A stretch of DNA of 64,000 bases from Klebsiella africana (GCF_020526085.1 NZ_CP084874.1:992001-1056000); one strand, 5' to 3'. Numbered from the stretch's first letter, positions 30,618-40,251 are shown. The notes: a model not told the origin generated them from the letters alone. Program-made: numbers and translations.

Positions 30618-31879
30618 CGTAAACTCCTGAACAGATCGCCTGCCAGATGGCGCAGGCCGTGACGGCGAAGATGACGCCAGACTACCTGACGTAGCGGCGG
30701 AACGGGGCGCGCACCCTGTTGCCACAGTTCGCGGGAGATATCCTCCATCAACGCCGGCCAACGGCGATACCAGCCGGAGCGTTGTAATAATTCGGGGATA
30801 TGCTGGTAGCGCTGAAGAACCTCCCACAGCAGACTGCGCTCAATCTCCTGGCGATACTGTGGAAACAAGTCTTGCTGCGCGCTTTGCTGGCAAGCTTTAA
30901 TCAAGGTTTGCGCCGCCGCCTGCGCGCCGATTAGCGCCATATCCATGCCGCGCACGGTAAAACCGGTATTTATACAGGTACGCAGGGCGTCGCCAACCAG
31001 CAGCCAGCCTTCTCCAGCATACTGTTCGGGCATGCTATGCAGGCCGCCTTCAGGCACCAGATGTGCGCCATACTCCAGGGTTTCACTGCCGCGCAGCAGT
31101 GGCCGCAGGGCCGGGTGTGCTTTGAGATGTTCCAGCAGATCGGCGGCCGGGATGGGCCCTTTTCCCAGCGAAGCGAGCGGGCACACGATACCGAATGAGA
31201 GGGTATCCTGATTGGTATAGAGGAATGCGCCGCCGGGGAGATCTCCGCAAACGCCGCCGGTGAAAAGCATCGCGGCACCTTCGTTATCCGTAAGATGGAA
31301 GCGATCCTCCAGCGTTTTTTGCTCCAGCGACAGGACCGCTTTAATGCCCAACGCCATGGCGGAGGGGGACGGATGGGGAAGTAAACCCTCACGCTCGGCC
31401 AGCACGCTGTTCGCCCCTTCAGCCACCACCACGTAGCGGGCGCGCAGGATGTCTTTATCGCAAATCACACCGCAAACACGGTTATTTTCACGATGCAGCG
31501 CCTCCACCGTCGCGCCGGTAATACACTGGACTCCTTCGGCTTCGGCCTGGCTGACAAACCATGGGTCAAAGCGGGCGCGTAGTACACTCCAGGAATCGCC
31601 GTTGGGCTGCAGGCTGGAGTACATCGTGGCGCCATGGTCGGTTAACAGGGCCAGACTTTCGTGGGTGATGCGGCGTTCAAGCGGTGCGGAGCGTTGAAAA
31701 TGAGGAAGGAGTTCGGCGAGCGCATGGCAATACAGCCGCCCTCCCGATAGATTTTTACTGCCGGGAAGTTCGCCGCGTTCAAGCAGCAGAACGGAAAGCC
31801 CGGCCCGCGCGCAGCGTAAAGCACAGGCGGTGCCCGCTATTCCTGCACCGATAATTATAATATCAAAATCGTCTGCCAT
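30608..31879 (-). CDS. ygcN: ETF-quinone oxidoreductase-like flavoprotein YgcN (FixC type)
   Basis: A 423-residue FAD protein of the FixC/geranylgeranyl-reductase class. N-terminal dinucleotide fold IIIIGAGIAGTACALRCARAG (split as GAGIAG motif near 10-15), LSGGRLY, second FAD motif GWLLVGDALRTCINTG (about 290-305). The start MADDFDII matches E. coli (423); a start 27 bp earlier is less likely. With YgcO it should take electrons from the YgcQR ETF and deliver them to the membrane quinone pool. Starts 81 bp after queD. Confidence 0.9.
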   Translation of the reverse strand: MADDFDIIIIGAGIAGTACALRCARAGLSVLLLERGELPGSKNLSGGRLYCHALAELLPHFQRSAPLERRITHESLALLTDHGATMYSSLQPNGDSWSVLRARFDPWFVSQAEAEGVQCITGATVEALHRENNRVCGVICDKDILRARYVVVAEGANSVLAEREGLLPHPSPSAMALGIKAVLSLEQKTLEDRFHLTDNEGAAMLFTGGVCGDLPGGAFLYTNQDTLSFGIVCPLASLGKGPIPAADLLEHLKAHPALRPLLRGSETLEYGAHLVPEGGLHSMPEQYAGEGWLLVGDALRTCINTGFTVRGMDMALIGAQAAAQTLIKACQQSAQQDLFPQYRQEIERSLLWEVLQRYQHIPELLQRSGWYRRWPALMEDISRELWQQGARPVPPLRQVVWRHLRRHGLRHLAGDLFRSLRCL

Positions 31880-31959
31880 TTTGCGTCCCAGATATCCAGA
31901 ACGCATAAGCTAACATATCGTTATTTAAGGAATATTGACCGCCAACACAAACGCTTTAA

Positions 31960-32325
31960 TCACTCGCCGCGATAGACGCAGCCGGCGGTGCAAGTCTCTT
32001 TAACCATCACGGCGCTCAGCAGCGGCACCCGCGGTTTCATCTCATCCCAGATCCATTTAGCCAGCACTTCGCTGGTGGGGTTTTCCAGACCGGGAATATC
32101 GTTCAGATAATAGTGGTCCAGGCGATCGTAGGTCGGCTTGAAGGCAGCCTTCAGCTCGGCAAAATCCATGATCCACCCGGTATGGGGATCGACTTCACCG
32201 GTGATCTCCAGACGCACCATAAAGGAGTGGCCATGCAGGCGACCGCATTTGTGTCCTTTCGGGACGTGCGGCAGGTGGTGGGCGGCTTCGAAGGTGAAAT
32301 CTTTAAACAGCGTGGTGGACATCAT
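31960..32325 (-). CDS. queD: 6-carboxy-5,6,7,8-tetrahydropterin synthase QueD
   Basis: A 121-residue T-fold enzyme that makes carboxy-tetrahydropterin from dihydroneopterin triphosphate, the step before QueE in queuosine synthesis. Zinc ligands are in FEAAHHLP and CGRLHGHSF; the catalytic Cys lies in GHKCGRL. The C-terminal [10 protein letters not shown] is conserved. Same length as E. coli QueD. It is divergent from cysJ across 316 bp. Confidence 0.96.
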   Translation of the reverse strand: MMSTTLFKDFTFEAAHHLPHVPKGHKCGRLHGHSFMVRLEITGEVDPHTGWIMDFAELKAAFKPTYDRLDHYYLNDIPGLENPTSEVLAKWIWDEMKPRVPLLSAVMVKETCTAGCVYRGE

Positions 32326-32641
32326 TGACTCTCAACAGGACGAAAAAAACCGCCGTAGGGTACCGGAAAGTACATTTTTTCGCATTAACTAAAACGGCCC
32401 TGAACAGAAAATGGACACATTTATCTGAGTTATGATAAATAATTCCTTATATTTCATATGTTTATTTAATCGATTTTGTTGTTAATAACTACAACTAAAA
32501 CAGGTTAGTCCATTTGGTTATTTATTATTTCCATCCCTTCTTTAATTGTTACTATGCCCGCCGTTAACCTTCTATTCTCTTCTGTTTTTGTCGCGCTGAC
32601 AGGGTGCGAATAACAGCTTTGCTTACTGGAACAAACGACGC
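32326..32641 (+). promoter_or_regulatory. queD-cysJ divergent control region with probable CysB-dependent cysJIH promoter
   Basis: This 316-bp gap is AT-rich between 32386 and 32580 and contains no gene. The segment from about 32504 (GGTTAGTCCATTTGGTTATT) to 32580 (CCGTTAACCTTCTATTC) resembles the E. coli cysJ promoter region, where CysB binds and activates under sulfur limitation. Exact CysB half-sites and the -10 were not assigned. Confidence 0.55.
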
Positions 32642-34441
32642 ATGACGACACAGGCCTCACCTTCCAACTTGCTGCCGCTCAACCCGGAGCAACTGGCGCG
32701 CCTTCAGGCGGCCACCACTGACTTCACGCCCACTCAGCTCGCCTGGGTGTCTGGCTATTTCTGGGGCGTGCTGAATCAGCAGTCCGGCGCGGCTGTGGCC
32801 GTTCCTGCCCAGGCCGCAGAGGCGCCCTCGATCACGCTGATTTCCGCCTCGCAAACCGGCAACGCCCGCCGCGTCGCCGAAGCGCTGCGCGACGATCTGC
32901 TGGCAGCGAAGCTGAACGTGAAGCTGGTGAATGCTGGCGATTATAAATTCAAACAAATTGCTGCGGAAAAACTGCTGGTGGTAGTGACCTCCACCCAGGG
33001 AGAAGGTGAGCCGCCGGAAGAAGCGGTCGCATTGCATAAGTTCCTGTTCTCGAAAAAAGCGCCGAAGCTGGACGGGACCGCGTTCGCCGTCTTTGGCCTC
33101 GGCGATACTTCTTATGAATTCTTCTGCCAGTCCGGCAAAGATTTCGATAACAAGCTGGCCGAGCTCGGCGCGGAACGTCTGCTCGATCGCGTCGACGCTG
33201 ACGTTGAATATCAGGCCGCGGCCGCTGAATGGCGCGCGCGCGTGGTTGAGGTGCTGAAGGCCCGTGCGCCAGTTGCTGCACCTGCGCAGCTGACCACCAG
33301 CGGCGCGGTGAACGATATTCATACCAGCCCATATACCAAAGAAGCGCCCCTGACGGCGACCCTGTCGGTCAACCAGAAAATTACCGGCCGCGATTCAGAA
33401 AAAGATGTGCGCCATATCGAAATTGACCTCGGTGATTCCGGTCTGCGCTATCAGCCGGGCGACGCGCTGGGCGTCTGGTATCAAAACGATCCTCAGCTGG
33501 TGAAAGAGCTGGTGGAGCTGCTGTGGCTGAAGGGCGACGAGCCGGTGACCGTTGAGGGCAAAACCTTGCCGCTGGCGGAAGCGCTGGAGTGGCATTTTGA
33601 GCTGACGGTTAACACCGCGACTATCGTTGAAAATTACGCCACCCTGACGCGCAGCGAATCGCTGCTGCCGCTGGTGGGCGATAAAGCTCAGCTGCAGCAG
33701 TATGCCGCCGCGACGCCGATCGTCGATATGGTCCGTTTCTCGCCGGCACAGCTGGACGCCGAGGCGTTAATCGGTCTGCTGCGCCCGCTGACGCCGCGCC
33801 TGTATTCCATTGCCTCTTCGCAGGCGGAAGTGGAGAGCGAAGTGCATGTCACCGTTGGCGTGGTGCGCTATGAAATTGAAGGCCGCGCCCGGGCTGGCGG
33901 CGCCTCCAGCTTCCTCGCCGACCGTGTGGAAGAGGATGGCGAAGTCCGCGTCTTTATTGAACACAACGACAACTTCCGTCTGCCGGCTAACCCGGAGACC
34001 CCGGTGATCATGATTGGCCCGGGCACCGGTATTGCGCCGTTCCGCGCCTTTATGCAGCAGCGCGCTGCGGACGGAGCGCAAGGCAAGAACTGGTTGTTCT
34101 TCGGCAACCCGCACTTCACCGAAGATTTCCTCTATCAGGTGGAGTGGCAGAGTTATGTGAAGGAAGGTCTGCTGACCCGTATCGATCTGGCCTGGTCCCG
34201 CGATCAACAACAAAAAATCTATGTGCAGGACAAACTGCGCGAGCAGGGGGCCGAGCTGTGGCGCTGGATCAATGACGGCGCCCACATTTATGTCTGCGGC
34301 GATGCCAATCGTATGGCGAAAGACGTGGAGCATACGTTACTGGAAGTGATTGCCGAATACGGCGCGATGGACGCCGAAGCGGCGGACGAATTTTTAAGTG
34401 AGCTGCGCGTTGAGCGCCGTTATCAGCGAGATGTCTACTAA
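32642..34441 (+). CDS. cysJ: Sulfite reductase flavoprotein alpha subunit CysJ
   Basis: A 599-residue diflavin reductase that moves electrons from NADPH to the CysI haemoprotein. N-terminal FMN/flavodoxin domain (about 60-200: [38 protein letters not shown]), FAD-binding domain ([16 protein letters not shown]) and NADPH-binding C-terminus ([28 protein letters not shown], ending RDVY). Length equals E. coli CysJ. Its stop shares a base with the cysI start. Confidence 0.97.
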   Translation: MTTQASPSNLLPLNPEQLARLQAATTDFTPTQLAWVSGYFWGVLNQQSGAAVAVPAQAAEAPSITLISASQTGNARRVAEALRDDLLAAKLNVKLVNAGDYKFKQIAAEKLLVVVTSTQGEGEPPEEAVALHKFLFSKKAPKLDGTAFAVFGLGDTSYEFFCQSGKDFDNKLAELGAERLLDRVDADVEYQAAAAEWRARVVEVLKARAPVAAPAQLTTSGAVNDIHTSPYTKEAPLTATLSVNQKITGRDSEKDVRHIEIDLGDSGLRYQPGDALGVWYQNDPQLVKELVELLWLKGDEPVTVEGKTLPLAEALEWHFELTVNTATIVENYATLTRSESLLPLVGDKAQLQQYAAATPIVDMVRFSPAQLDAEALIGLLRPLTPRLYSIASSQAEVESEVHVTVGVVRYEIEGRARAGGASSFLADRVEEDGEVRVFIEHNDNFRLPANPETPVIMIGPGTGIAPFRAFMQQRAADGAQGKNWLFFGNPHFTEDFLYQVEWQSYVKEGLLTRIDLAWSRDQQQKIYVQDKLREQGAELWRWINDGAHIYVCGDANRMAKDVEHTLLEVIAEYGAMDAEAADEFLSELRVERRYQRDVY

Positions 34442-36153
34442 TGAGCGAAAAACATCCGGGGCCTTTAGTGGTCGAAGGTAAACTGACCGATGCCGAGCGC
34501 ATGAAGCTCGAGAGCAACTACCTGCGCGGCACCATTGCGGAAGATTTAAACGACGGTCTGACCGGCGGTTTTAAAGGCGATAACTTCCTGCTGATCCGTT
34601 TCCACGGTATGTACCAGCAGGACGATCGTGATATCCGCGCGGAGCGCGCCGCCCAAAAGCTGGAGCCGCGTCATGCGATGCTGCTGCGCTGCCGTCTGCC
34701 GGGCGGAGTGATCACGACCACCCAGTGGAAGGCGATCGATAAGTTTGCCGCCGAGAACACCATTTACGGCAGTATTCGCCTGACCAACCGGCAGACCTTT
34801 CAGTTCCACGGCATTCTGAAAAAGAACGTCAAGCCGGTACATCAGATGCTGCACTCGGTGGGACTGGACGCGCTGGCCACCGCCAACGATATGAACCGTA
34901 ACGTGCTGTGCACCTCCAACCCCTACGAGTCGCAGCTGCACGCTGAGGCCTACGAGTGGGCGAAAAAGATCTCCGAGCATCTGCTGCCGCGTACCCGCGC
35001 TTATGCCGAGATCTGGCTGGATCAGAAAAAGGTCGCCACTACCGACGAAGAGCCGATCCTCGGCCAGACCTATCTGCCGCGTAAATTTAAAACCACGGTG
35101 GTGATCCCCCCGCAGAACGATATCGATCTGCACGCCAACGACATGAACTTCGTGGCAATCGCCGAAAACGGCAAGCTGGTGGGCTTTAACCTGCTGGTGG
35201 GCGGCGGGCTCTCTATCGAACACGGCAACAAGAAAACCTACGCCCGTACGGCGAGCGAATTCGGTTATCTGCCGCTGGAGCATACGCTGGCGGTGGCGGA
35301 AGCGGTTGTGACCACTCAGCGTGACTGGGGCAACCGTACCGACCGTAAGAATGCGAAAACCAAGTACACCCTTGAGCGCGTCGGTGTCGAAACTTTTAAG
35401 GCGGAAGTGGAGCGCCGGGCAGGGATTAAGTTTGAGCCGATCCGCCCGTACGAATTTACCGGCCGCGGCGATCGCATCGGCTGGGTGAAGGGGATTGATG
35501 ATAAATGGCACCTGACGCTGTTTATTGAAAACGGCCGCATTCTCGATTATCCGGGTCGTCCGCTGAAGACTGGCCTGCTGGAGATTGCTAAGATCCATCA
35601 AGGCGAATTCCGCATCACCGCTAACCAGAATCTGATCGTCGCCAGCGTACCGGAAGATCAGAAGGCGCGGATCGAGAGGCTGGCGCGGGATCATGGCCTG
35701 ATGAATGCCGTCACCCCGCAGCGCGAAAACTCGATGGCCTGCGTCTCCTTCCCGACCTGCCCGCTGGCGATGGCGGAAGCCGAGCGTTTCCTGCCGTCGT
35801 TTATCGACAAGGTGGAAGGGGTAATGAGCAAGCATGGTGTGAGCGATGAGCATATCGTCACCCGCGTCACCGGTTGCCCGAACGGCTGCGGCCGTGCGAT
35901 GCTGGCGGAAGTAGGGCTGGTGGGTAAAGCGCCAGGCCGCTATAACCTGCATATCGGCGGTAACCGCAACGGCACCCGCATCCCGCGGATGTACCGTGAG
36001 AATATTACCGAGTCGGAAATTCTCGACTCGCTAGACGAACTGGTAGGGCGCTGGGCGAAAGAGCGCGAAGCGGGTGAAGGCTTCGGCGATTTTACGGTGC
36101 GTGCGGGCATCATTCGCCCGGTGCTCGACCCAGCCCGCGATTTCTGGGAATAA
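34441..36153 (+). CDS. cysI: Sulfite reductase haemoprotein beta subunit CysI
   Basis: A 570-residue sirohaem and 4Fe-4S enzyme reducing sulfite to sulfide with six electrons. Two nitrite/sulfite reductase ferredoxin-like and two haem/Fe-S domains; cluster Cys residues are in [15 protein letters not shown] preceded by MACVSF, and in [11 protein letters not shown] (about 434-483). Sirohaem is supplied by CysG, a copy of which is encoded at 52688-54103. Length equals E. coli CysI. Confidence 0.97.
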   Translation: MSEKHPGPLVVEGKLTDAERMKLESNYLRGTIAEDLNDGLTGGFKGDNFLLIRFHGMYQQDDRDIRAERAAQKLEPRHAMLLRCRLPGGVITTTQWKAIDKFAAENTIYGSIRLTNRQTFQFHGILKKNVKPVHQMLHSVGLDALATANDMNRNVLCTSNPYESQLHAEAYEWAKKISEHLLPRTRAYAEIWLDQKKVATTDEEPILGQTYLPRKFKTTVVIPPQNDIDLHANDMNFVAIAENGKLVGFNLLVGGGLSIEHGNKKTYARTASEFGYLPLEHTLAVAEAVVTTQRDWGNRTDRKNAKTKYTLERVGVETFKAEVERRAGIKFEPIRPYEFTGRGDRIGWVKGIDDKWHLTLFIENGRILDYPGRPLKTGLLEIAKIHQGEFRITANQNLIVASVPEDQKARIERLARDHGLMNAVTPQRENSMACVSFPTCPLAMAEAERFLPSFIDKVEGVMSKHGVSDEHIVTRVTGCPNGCGRAMLAEVGLVGKAPGRYNLHIGGNRNGTRIPRMYRENITESEILDSLDELVGRWAKEREAGEGFGDFTVRAGIIRPVLDPARDFWE

Positions 36154-36164
36154 CATCCAGGTGC

Positions 36165-36233
36165 CCGGTGGCGCGTAGCGATCCGGGCCAGCGAAACCCG
36201 TAGGCCGGACGAACGCAGTGTCGTCCGGCAAAA
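36165..36233. repeat. REP elements between cysI and cysH
   Basis: A partial REP (CCCGGTGGCGCGTAGCGATCCGGG, about 36162-36186) is followed by a complete palindrome GCCGGACGAACGC...GTCGTCCGGC (36203-36230). Such elements often limit 3'-to-5' decay inside operons. Confidence 0.75.
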
Positions 36234-36251
36234 CAGGCAAACGAGGTTCAT

Positions 36252-36986
36252 ATGTCCGTACTCGATCTAAACGCGCTTAATGCATTGCCGAAAGTGGAAC
36301 GCATTCTGGCGCTCGCGGAAACCAACGCCCAGCTGGAAAAGCTTGACGCCGAAGGGCGCGTGGCGTGGGCGCTGGAAAATCTGCCGGGAAACTATGTGCT
36401 GTCGTCGAGCTTTGGCATTCAGGCGGCGGTCAGTTTGCACCTGGTGAATCAGATCCGCCCGGACATTCCGGTGATCCTCACCGATACCGGCTACCTGTTC
36501 CCGGAAACCTATCAGTTTATTGACGAGCTGACGGACAAGCTCAAACTGAACCTGAAGGTCTACCGCGCGGCTGAAAGCGCGGCCTGGCAGGAGGCGCGCT
36601 ACGGCAAGCTGTGGGAGCAGGGCGTTGAGGGCATTGAGAAATACAATGAGATCAACAAGGTTGAACCAATGAACCGGGCGCTGAAAGAGCTGAACGCCCA
36701 GACGTGGTTTGCCGGTCTGCGCCGCGAGCAGTCGGGCAGCCGGGCTACGCTTCCGGTGCTGGCGGTCCAGCGCGGGGTGTTTAAGGTGTTACCGATTATC
36801 GACTGGGATAACCGCACGGTGTATCAGTACCTGCAAAAGCACGGGCTGAAGTACCACCCGCTGTGGGATCAGGGCTATCTGTCGGTAGGCGATACCCACA
36901 CCACCCGCAAGTGGGAGCCGGGCATGGCAGAAGAAGAGACCCGGTTCTTCGGGCTTAAACGCGAGTGCGGATTGCACGAGGGTTAA
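36252..36986 (+). CDS. cysH: Phosphoadenosine phosphosulfate reductase CysH
   Basis: A 244-residue thioredoxin-dependent enzyme that reduces PAPS to sulfite and adenosine 3',5'-bisphosphate. PP-loop-derived [14 protein letters not shown] (about 53-66), [11 protein letters not shown], and the C-terminal catalytic ECGLHEG (Cys near 239). It lacks the paired CC motifs of iron-sulfur APS reductases, as expected for the PAPS-specific enterobacterial type. Its PAPS comes from CysD/N/C at 54113-57063. Confidence 0.97.
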   Translation: MSVLDLNALNALPKVERILALAETNAQLEKLDAEGRVAWALENLPGNYVLSSSFGIQAAVSLHLVNQIRPDIPVILTDTGYLFPETYQFIDELTDKLKLNLKVYRAAESAAWQEARYGKLWEQGVEGIEKYNEINKVEPMNRALKELNAQTWFAGLRREQSGSRATLPVLAVQRGVFKVLPIIDWDNRTVYQYLQKHGLKYHPLWDQGYLSVGDTHTTRKWEPGMAEEETRFFGLKRECGLHEG

Positions 36987-37010
36987 GTGCGGTTATCTCC
37001 TCTATTATTT

Positions 37011-37035
37011 AATCCCGGTCATTCCGGGATTTTTT
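37011..37035 (+). terminator. Intrinsic terminator of cysJIH
   Basis: An 8-bp stem AATCCCGG/CCGGGATT (37011-37018 with 37024-37031) with a T-run to 37035, 25 bp after cysH. It separates cysH from the CRISPR-Cas locus. Confidence 0.88.
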
Positions 37036-37192
37036 ATATTTAAAAACTATATCCTTATTTTATTAATTCAGTGAATGTAGCCCATTATTTTATATGCGTT
37101 AATAATAAACAATTATCTTGAGGTATATCATTTTTAAATTGGCTTAAAAGCGTACATTATCATTTCACTGCCGATTCTGCACTGGACATGCT

Positions 37193-39853
37193 GTGTCAAT
37201 TTATAACTACTGGGGTAAAACTCGCCAGGGAGAACCCGGCGGGGGTGATGATTACCATCTGCTGTGCTGGCATTCCCTTGATGTCGCCGCAATGGGCTAC
37301 TGGATGGTCAAGCGAGATATCTATGGTCTGGCAGGTTATTTCAGGCGTTTAGGGATTAATGATATTGAAAACGCCGCGCAACTCTTTGCCTGGCTATTAT
37401 GCTGGCATGATATTGGGAAATTCTCCCGTTCATTTCAGCAATTATATACCCATGATAATCTCTGCGTGCAGGAGGATAGTCGAAATACATATGAAAAAAT
37501 ATCCCATGCGTCACTGGGATATTGGTTATGGAATTCCCACTTCAGCGATTGTCCAGAATTATTTCCGAACTCGTCACTTTCCATTCGTAAACTTAAGCGT
37601 GTAATTACTCTGTGGATGCCCTTAACTACCGGCCATCACGGGCGCCCGCCGGTGGGGATGCGCGATCTGGATAATTTTCATCCATCCGATATTAAAGCAG
37701 CGCATGACTTTCTGTTAGCTATTAAATCGCTATTCCCTGACATGGAAATCCCGGCTTTCTGGGATGACGATGAAGGCGTGGAGCTGTTCAGTCACCTGTC
37801 GTGGTTTATTTCGGCTGCGGTGGTACTGGCCGACTGGACGGGCTCATCGACCCGCTTTTTTCCCCGGGTCTCCCAACGAATGCCGCTTGATGTCTACTGG
37901 CGGCAGGCAAACGCGCAGGCAGAGCAGGCAGTGAATGTTTTTCCTCCTGCTGCGGCTGTTGCGCCATTTACGGGAATAGACGCATTGTTTCCTTTTATCC
38001 AGCATCCAACGCCGCTCCAGAAGACGGTGCTTGAGCTGGATATCAGCCAGCCTGGACCGCAGCTGTTTATCCTTGAAGATGTTACCGGAGCAGGCAAAAC
38101 GGAGGCGGCGTTAATCCTGACCCACCGTTTGATGTCTGCCGGAAAGGCGCAGGGGCTGTTTTTCGGTCTGCCGACGATGGCGACGGCCAATGCGATGTTT
38201 GACCGGCTGGCGCAATCGTGGCTTGCCTTATACCAGGCTGACGCGCGACCCAGCCTGATGCTGGCGCACAGCGCTCGCGGGTTGATGGAGGGCTTTAATC
38301 AGCGTATCTGGCCCGGCGCTGTCTCCGGTTCGGAAGAGCCCGATGACGAACAGCCATTCAGCCAGGGCTGTGCGGCATGGTTTGCCGACAGCAATAAAAA
38401 AGCGCTGCTGGCCGAGGTGGGGGTGGGCACGCTTGATCAGGCGCTGATGGCGGTCATGCCCTTTAAACATAACAACCTGCGGTTGCTGGGACTCGACAAT
38501 AAAGTGCTGCTGGCCGATGAGATCCACGCCTACGATGCCTATATGTCGCGGATTCTGGAAAGCCTGATTGAGCAACAGGCGCGCAGCGGCAACAGCGTTA
38601 TCTTGCTTTCCGCTACGCTCTCGCAGCAGCAGCGCGATAAGTTGGTTGCTTCCTTTAGTCGCGGTAGCGGCTGCGCGCTTGCGGCGCCGCTTCTGGGTAA
38701 TGACGACTACCCCTGGCTGACGCAGGTGGCGGGACGAGAGGTTATCTCCCGCTATGTCGCCACCCGCAAAGAGGTCGAGCGCAGCGTGAACATCGGCTGG
38801 CTGGATAACGAAGAAGCCTGCCTCGCCCGTATCGAACAATCCGCCAGCGAAGGCCGCTGTATCGCCTGGATACGCAATTCCATTGACGACGCCGTGCGTA
38901 TCTATCGCCAACTGCTGGCCCGAGGCGCGATCCCCGCCGAAAAAATCTCGTTATTCCATAGCCGCTTCGCCTTTTATGACCGTCAGCGAATTGAGACGGA
39001 AACCTTGTTGCACTTCGGCAAGGACTACAGCACGCAGCGGGCGGGTAGGGTGCTGATTGCCACTCAGGTCATAGAGCAGAGCCTGGATATCGATATGGAC
39101 GACATGATCTCTGATTTAGCGCCGATCGACTTGCTGATTCAGCGCGCGGGTCGGCTTCAGCGCCATATCCGGGATCGTCGCGGTCGGCTGAAAATCGGCG
39201 GAGAGGACGAACGTGCGGCGCCACAGTTGCTGATCCTCGCCCCGGAGTGGGATGAAGCGCCGCAAGAAGAGTGGCTGACCAGCGCGTTGCGTAACAGCGC
39301 TTATGTCTATCCCGATCACGGCCGTTTGTGGCTGACGCAGCGCGTTTTGCGACAGCAGGGGGCCATTCGAATGCCGCAATCTGCCCGATTATTGATTGAA
39401 TCCGTCTACGGGGAAGATATCGCTATTCCCGATGGTTTAGCCAAAGCCGAGCAAGTGCAGTTGGCAAAATATTACTGCGATCGCGCGTTTGCTCACCAAA
39501 TGCTCCTGAACTTCAAGCCGGGATATAGCCCCGATAGCAGTGATTTCCTGGCTGACAAGCTCTCTACTCGCCTGGCAGAAGAGTCGGTCACGCTGTGGCT
39601 GGCGAAAAGCGTCGATGGGCAGCTGCTGCCTTACGCCAGCGGTGCGCATCCGTGGGAAATGAGCATGCTGCGGGTACGGGAAAGCTGGTGGCGTAAACAC
39701 AAAGCTGAATTCACGCTCCTGGCTGAAAAGCCGCTGCAGCAGTGGTGTGAACAACAGCATCAAAACCCGGATTTCGCCGTGGTGATTATTGTTACAGATT
39801 CGCCGGACTGCGGTTATTCGGGACATGAGGGATTGATTGGTGTGGTCGAATGA
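37193..39853 (+). CDS. cas3: CRISPR-associated helicase-nuclease Cas3 (type I-E)
   Basis: An 886-residue effector nuclease recruited by target-bound Cascade. N-terminal HD nuclease: His27 (WHSLD), His72-Asp73 (CWHDIGK), His148-His149 (TTGHHG) and Asp214. SF2 helicase: Walker A DVTGAGKTEAAL (about 296-307), DEIH box at 442-445, motif III LLSATLS, motif VI IQRAGRLQRH. All key residues are intact. The start is GTG; no in-frame ATG lies upstream, and the ribosome-binding site is weak, fitting low expression. Transcribed separately from casA, 606 bp downstream. Confidence 0.95.
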   Translation: MSIYNYWGKTRQGEPGGGDDYHLLCWHSLDVAAMGYWMVKRDIYGLAGYFRRLGINDIENAAQLFAWLLCWHDIGKFSRSFQQLYTHDNLCVQEDSRNTYEKISHASLGYWLWNSHFSDCPELFPNSSLSIRKLKRVITLWMPLTTGHHGRPPVGMRDLDNFHPSDIKAAHDFLLAIKSLFPDMEIPAFWDDDEGVELFSHLSWFISAAVVLADWTGSSTRFFPRVSQRMPLDVYWRQANAQAEQAVNVFPPAAAVAPFTGIDALFPFIQHPTPLQKTVLELDISQPGPQLFILEDVTGAGKTEAALILTHRLMSAGKAQGLFFGLPTMATANAMFDRLAQSWLALYQADARPSLMLAHSARGLMEGFNQRIWPGAVSGSEEPDDEQPFSQGCAAWFADSNKKALLAEVGVGTLDQALMAVMPFKHNNLRLLGLDNKVLLADEIHAYDAYMSRILESLIEQQARSGNSVILLSATLSQQQRDKLVASFSRGSGCALAAPLLGNDDYPWLTQVAGREVISRYVATRKEVERSVNIGWLDNEEACLARIEQSASEGRCIAWIRNSIDDAVRIYRQLLARGAIPAEKISLFHSRFAFYDRQRIETETLLHFGKDYSTQRAGRVLIATQVIEQSLDIDMDDMISDLAPIDLLIQRAGRLQRHIRDRRGRLKIGGEDERAAPQLLILAPEWDEAPQEEWLTSALRNSAYVYPDHGRLWLTQRVLRQQGAIRMPQSARLLIESVYGEDIAIPDGLAKAEQVQLAKYYCDRAFAHQMLLNFKPGYSPDSSDFLADKLSTRLAEESVTLWLAKSVDGQLLPYASGAHPWEMSMLRVRESWWRKHKAEFTLLAEKPLQQWCEQQHQNPDFAVVIIVTDSPDCGYSGHEGLIGVVE

Positions 39854-39881
39854 AAAGCCCGGAGCCTGCTGGACTCCGAGC
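39853..39881 (-). terminator. Minus-strand terminator of the mini-crRNA
   Basis: Read on the minus strand: stem GCTCGGAG/CTCCGGGC (39874-39881 with 39857-39864, one G-T wobble, 9-nt loop), then TTTTC. It abuts the cas3 stop and directly follows degenerate repeat 1, which shares its first four bases. The A-run on the other side makes it a poor terminator for cas3. Confidence 0.7.
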
Positions 39882-39906
39882 TTATCCCCGCTGACACGGG
39901 GAACGT
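39878..39906 (-). repeat. Degenerate CRISPR repeat 1
   Basis: On the minus strand 22 of 29 bases equal the array repeat. The Cas6e hairpin is kept at 7 bp (UCCCCGU/GCGGGGA with one U-G wobble, loop GUCA), followed by AUAA of the handle. Changes fall in the outer ends and loop. Confidence 0.88.
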
Positions 39907-39932
39907 TTTATAACACAAGCATGCCAATAACT

Positions 39933-39957
39933 TGGTTTATCCCCTTTAGAGGAACGA
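39933..39957 (-). repeat. Degenerate CRISPR repeat 2 (shortened)
   Basis: On the minus strand CGTTCC, TCTAAA, GGGGATAAACCA: the array repeat with 4 bases lost around the loop. A 5-bp hairpin UCCUC/GGGGA with a UAAA loop survives thanks to a U-G pair, and the full 8-nt handle is present with only the last base changed (A for G). Confidence 0.82.
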
Positions 39958-39976
39958 TACTAGTTTATCAAATGGT

Positions 39977-40006
39977 TTCATATTCAAAATAAATTAATCG
40001 AGTTAA
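39977..40006 (-). promoter_or_regulatory. Candidate promoter of the mini-crRNA
   Basis: Minus strand TTAACT (40006-40001), 18 bp, TATGAA (39982-39977), giving a start near 39970. E. coli K-12 has an antisense promoter (anti-Pcas) in the same intergenic region; this would be its counterpart. Weak consensus, so tentative. Confidence 0.4.
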
Positions 40007-40161
40007 AAATTTTCTTTTTGTATGCGTTTTTGTATTTACGTGTGCTTTATAAATTTAATGATGTATTAGTTTCGCATATTTATTAATTTGACTTGTGAGA
40101 TGCGTATTATGAATAACCATGATGGATATTTAACGTGAAATATTACGATCTCATCAGTAGT

Positions 40162-40179
40162 ATGAGTTATTGGCATGCT
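40162..40179 (+). promoter_or_regulatory. PAM plus 15-nt Cascade target for the mini-crRNA
   Basis: ATG (40162-40164), a functional type I-E PAM of the AWG class, then AGTTATTGGCATGCT (40165-40179), identical to spacer positions 1-15 of the mini-crRNA. Pairing stops at position 16, so seed-driven binding without full R-loop formation is expected. A 26-nt protospacer would reach 40190, the -35 of the candidate promoter at 40188-40215; TTGGCA inside the target could be an alternative -35. Confidence 0.78.
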
Positions 40180-40187
40180 AAAACAGA

Positions 40188-40215
40188 TTGAGGTTTGAAT
40201 AAATAGGTATATGAT
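40188..40215 (+). promoter_or_regulatory. Candidate promoter next to the Cascade target (Pcas or PcreT)
   Basis: TTGAGG (40188-40193), 16 bp, TATGAT (40210-40215), start expected near 40222. It would transcribe the minigene at 40252 and, with no clear terminator following, casA. The surrounding 40 to 60 bp are very AT-rich, as in the H-NS-silenced E. coli Pcas region. Confidence 0.5.
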
Positions 40216-40251
40216 TTCTCTCATTGGATATATGTGAAATGGAGTTAAAAT

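Larger units (their letters stand above)
39853..39970 (-). ncRNA. Putative CreR/CreA-like guide RNA (degenerate repeat-spacer-repeat)
   Basis: Predicted minus-strand transcript of about 118 nt: candidate start near 39970, degenerate repeat 2 (39957-39933), a 26-nt spacer (39932-39907), degenerate repeat 1 (39906-39878), terminator (39881-39853). Cas6e processing would yield a crRNA with 5' handle AUAAACCA (array handle AUAAACCG), the spacer, and a 3' hairpin. The spacer is 6 nt shorter than the 32-nt array spacers, exactly one Cas7 segment. Its first 15 nt match 40165-40179. No expression data; inference from sequence. Confidence 0.75.

Noticed and set aside
30618..30827. N-terminal extension of ygcO
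   Set aside because: It lies wholly inside ygcN in another frame; the 86-residue form matches the family and couples to the ygcN stop.
37036..37192. A cas3 promoter called from TTGAGG near 37118
   Set aside because: No convincing -10 at proper spacing could be found, so it was not listed as a feature.
39918..40179. Reading the 15-bp inverted repeat only as a protein operator pair or recombination site
   Set aside because: Possible, but one arm starts precisely where a crRNA spacer would and the other directly after a PAM, which a generic inverted repeat does not explain. Kept only as an alternative.
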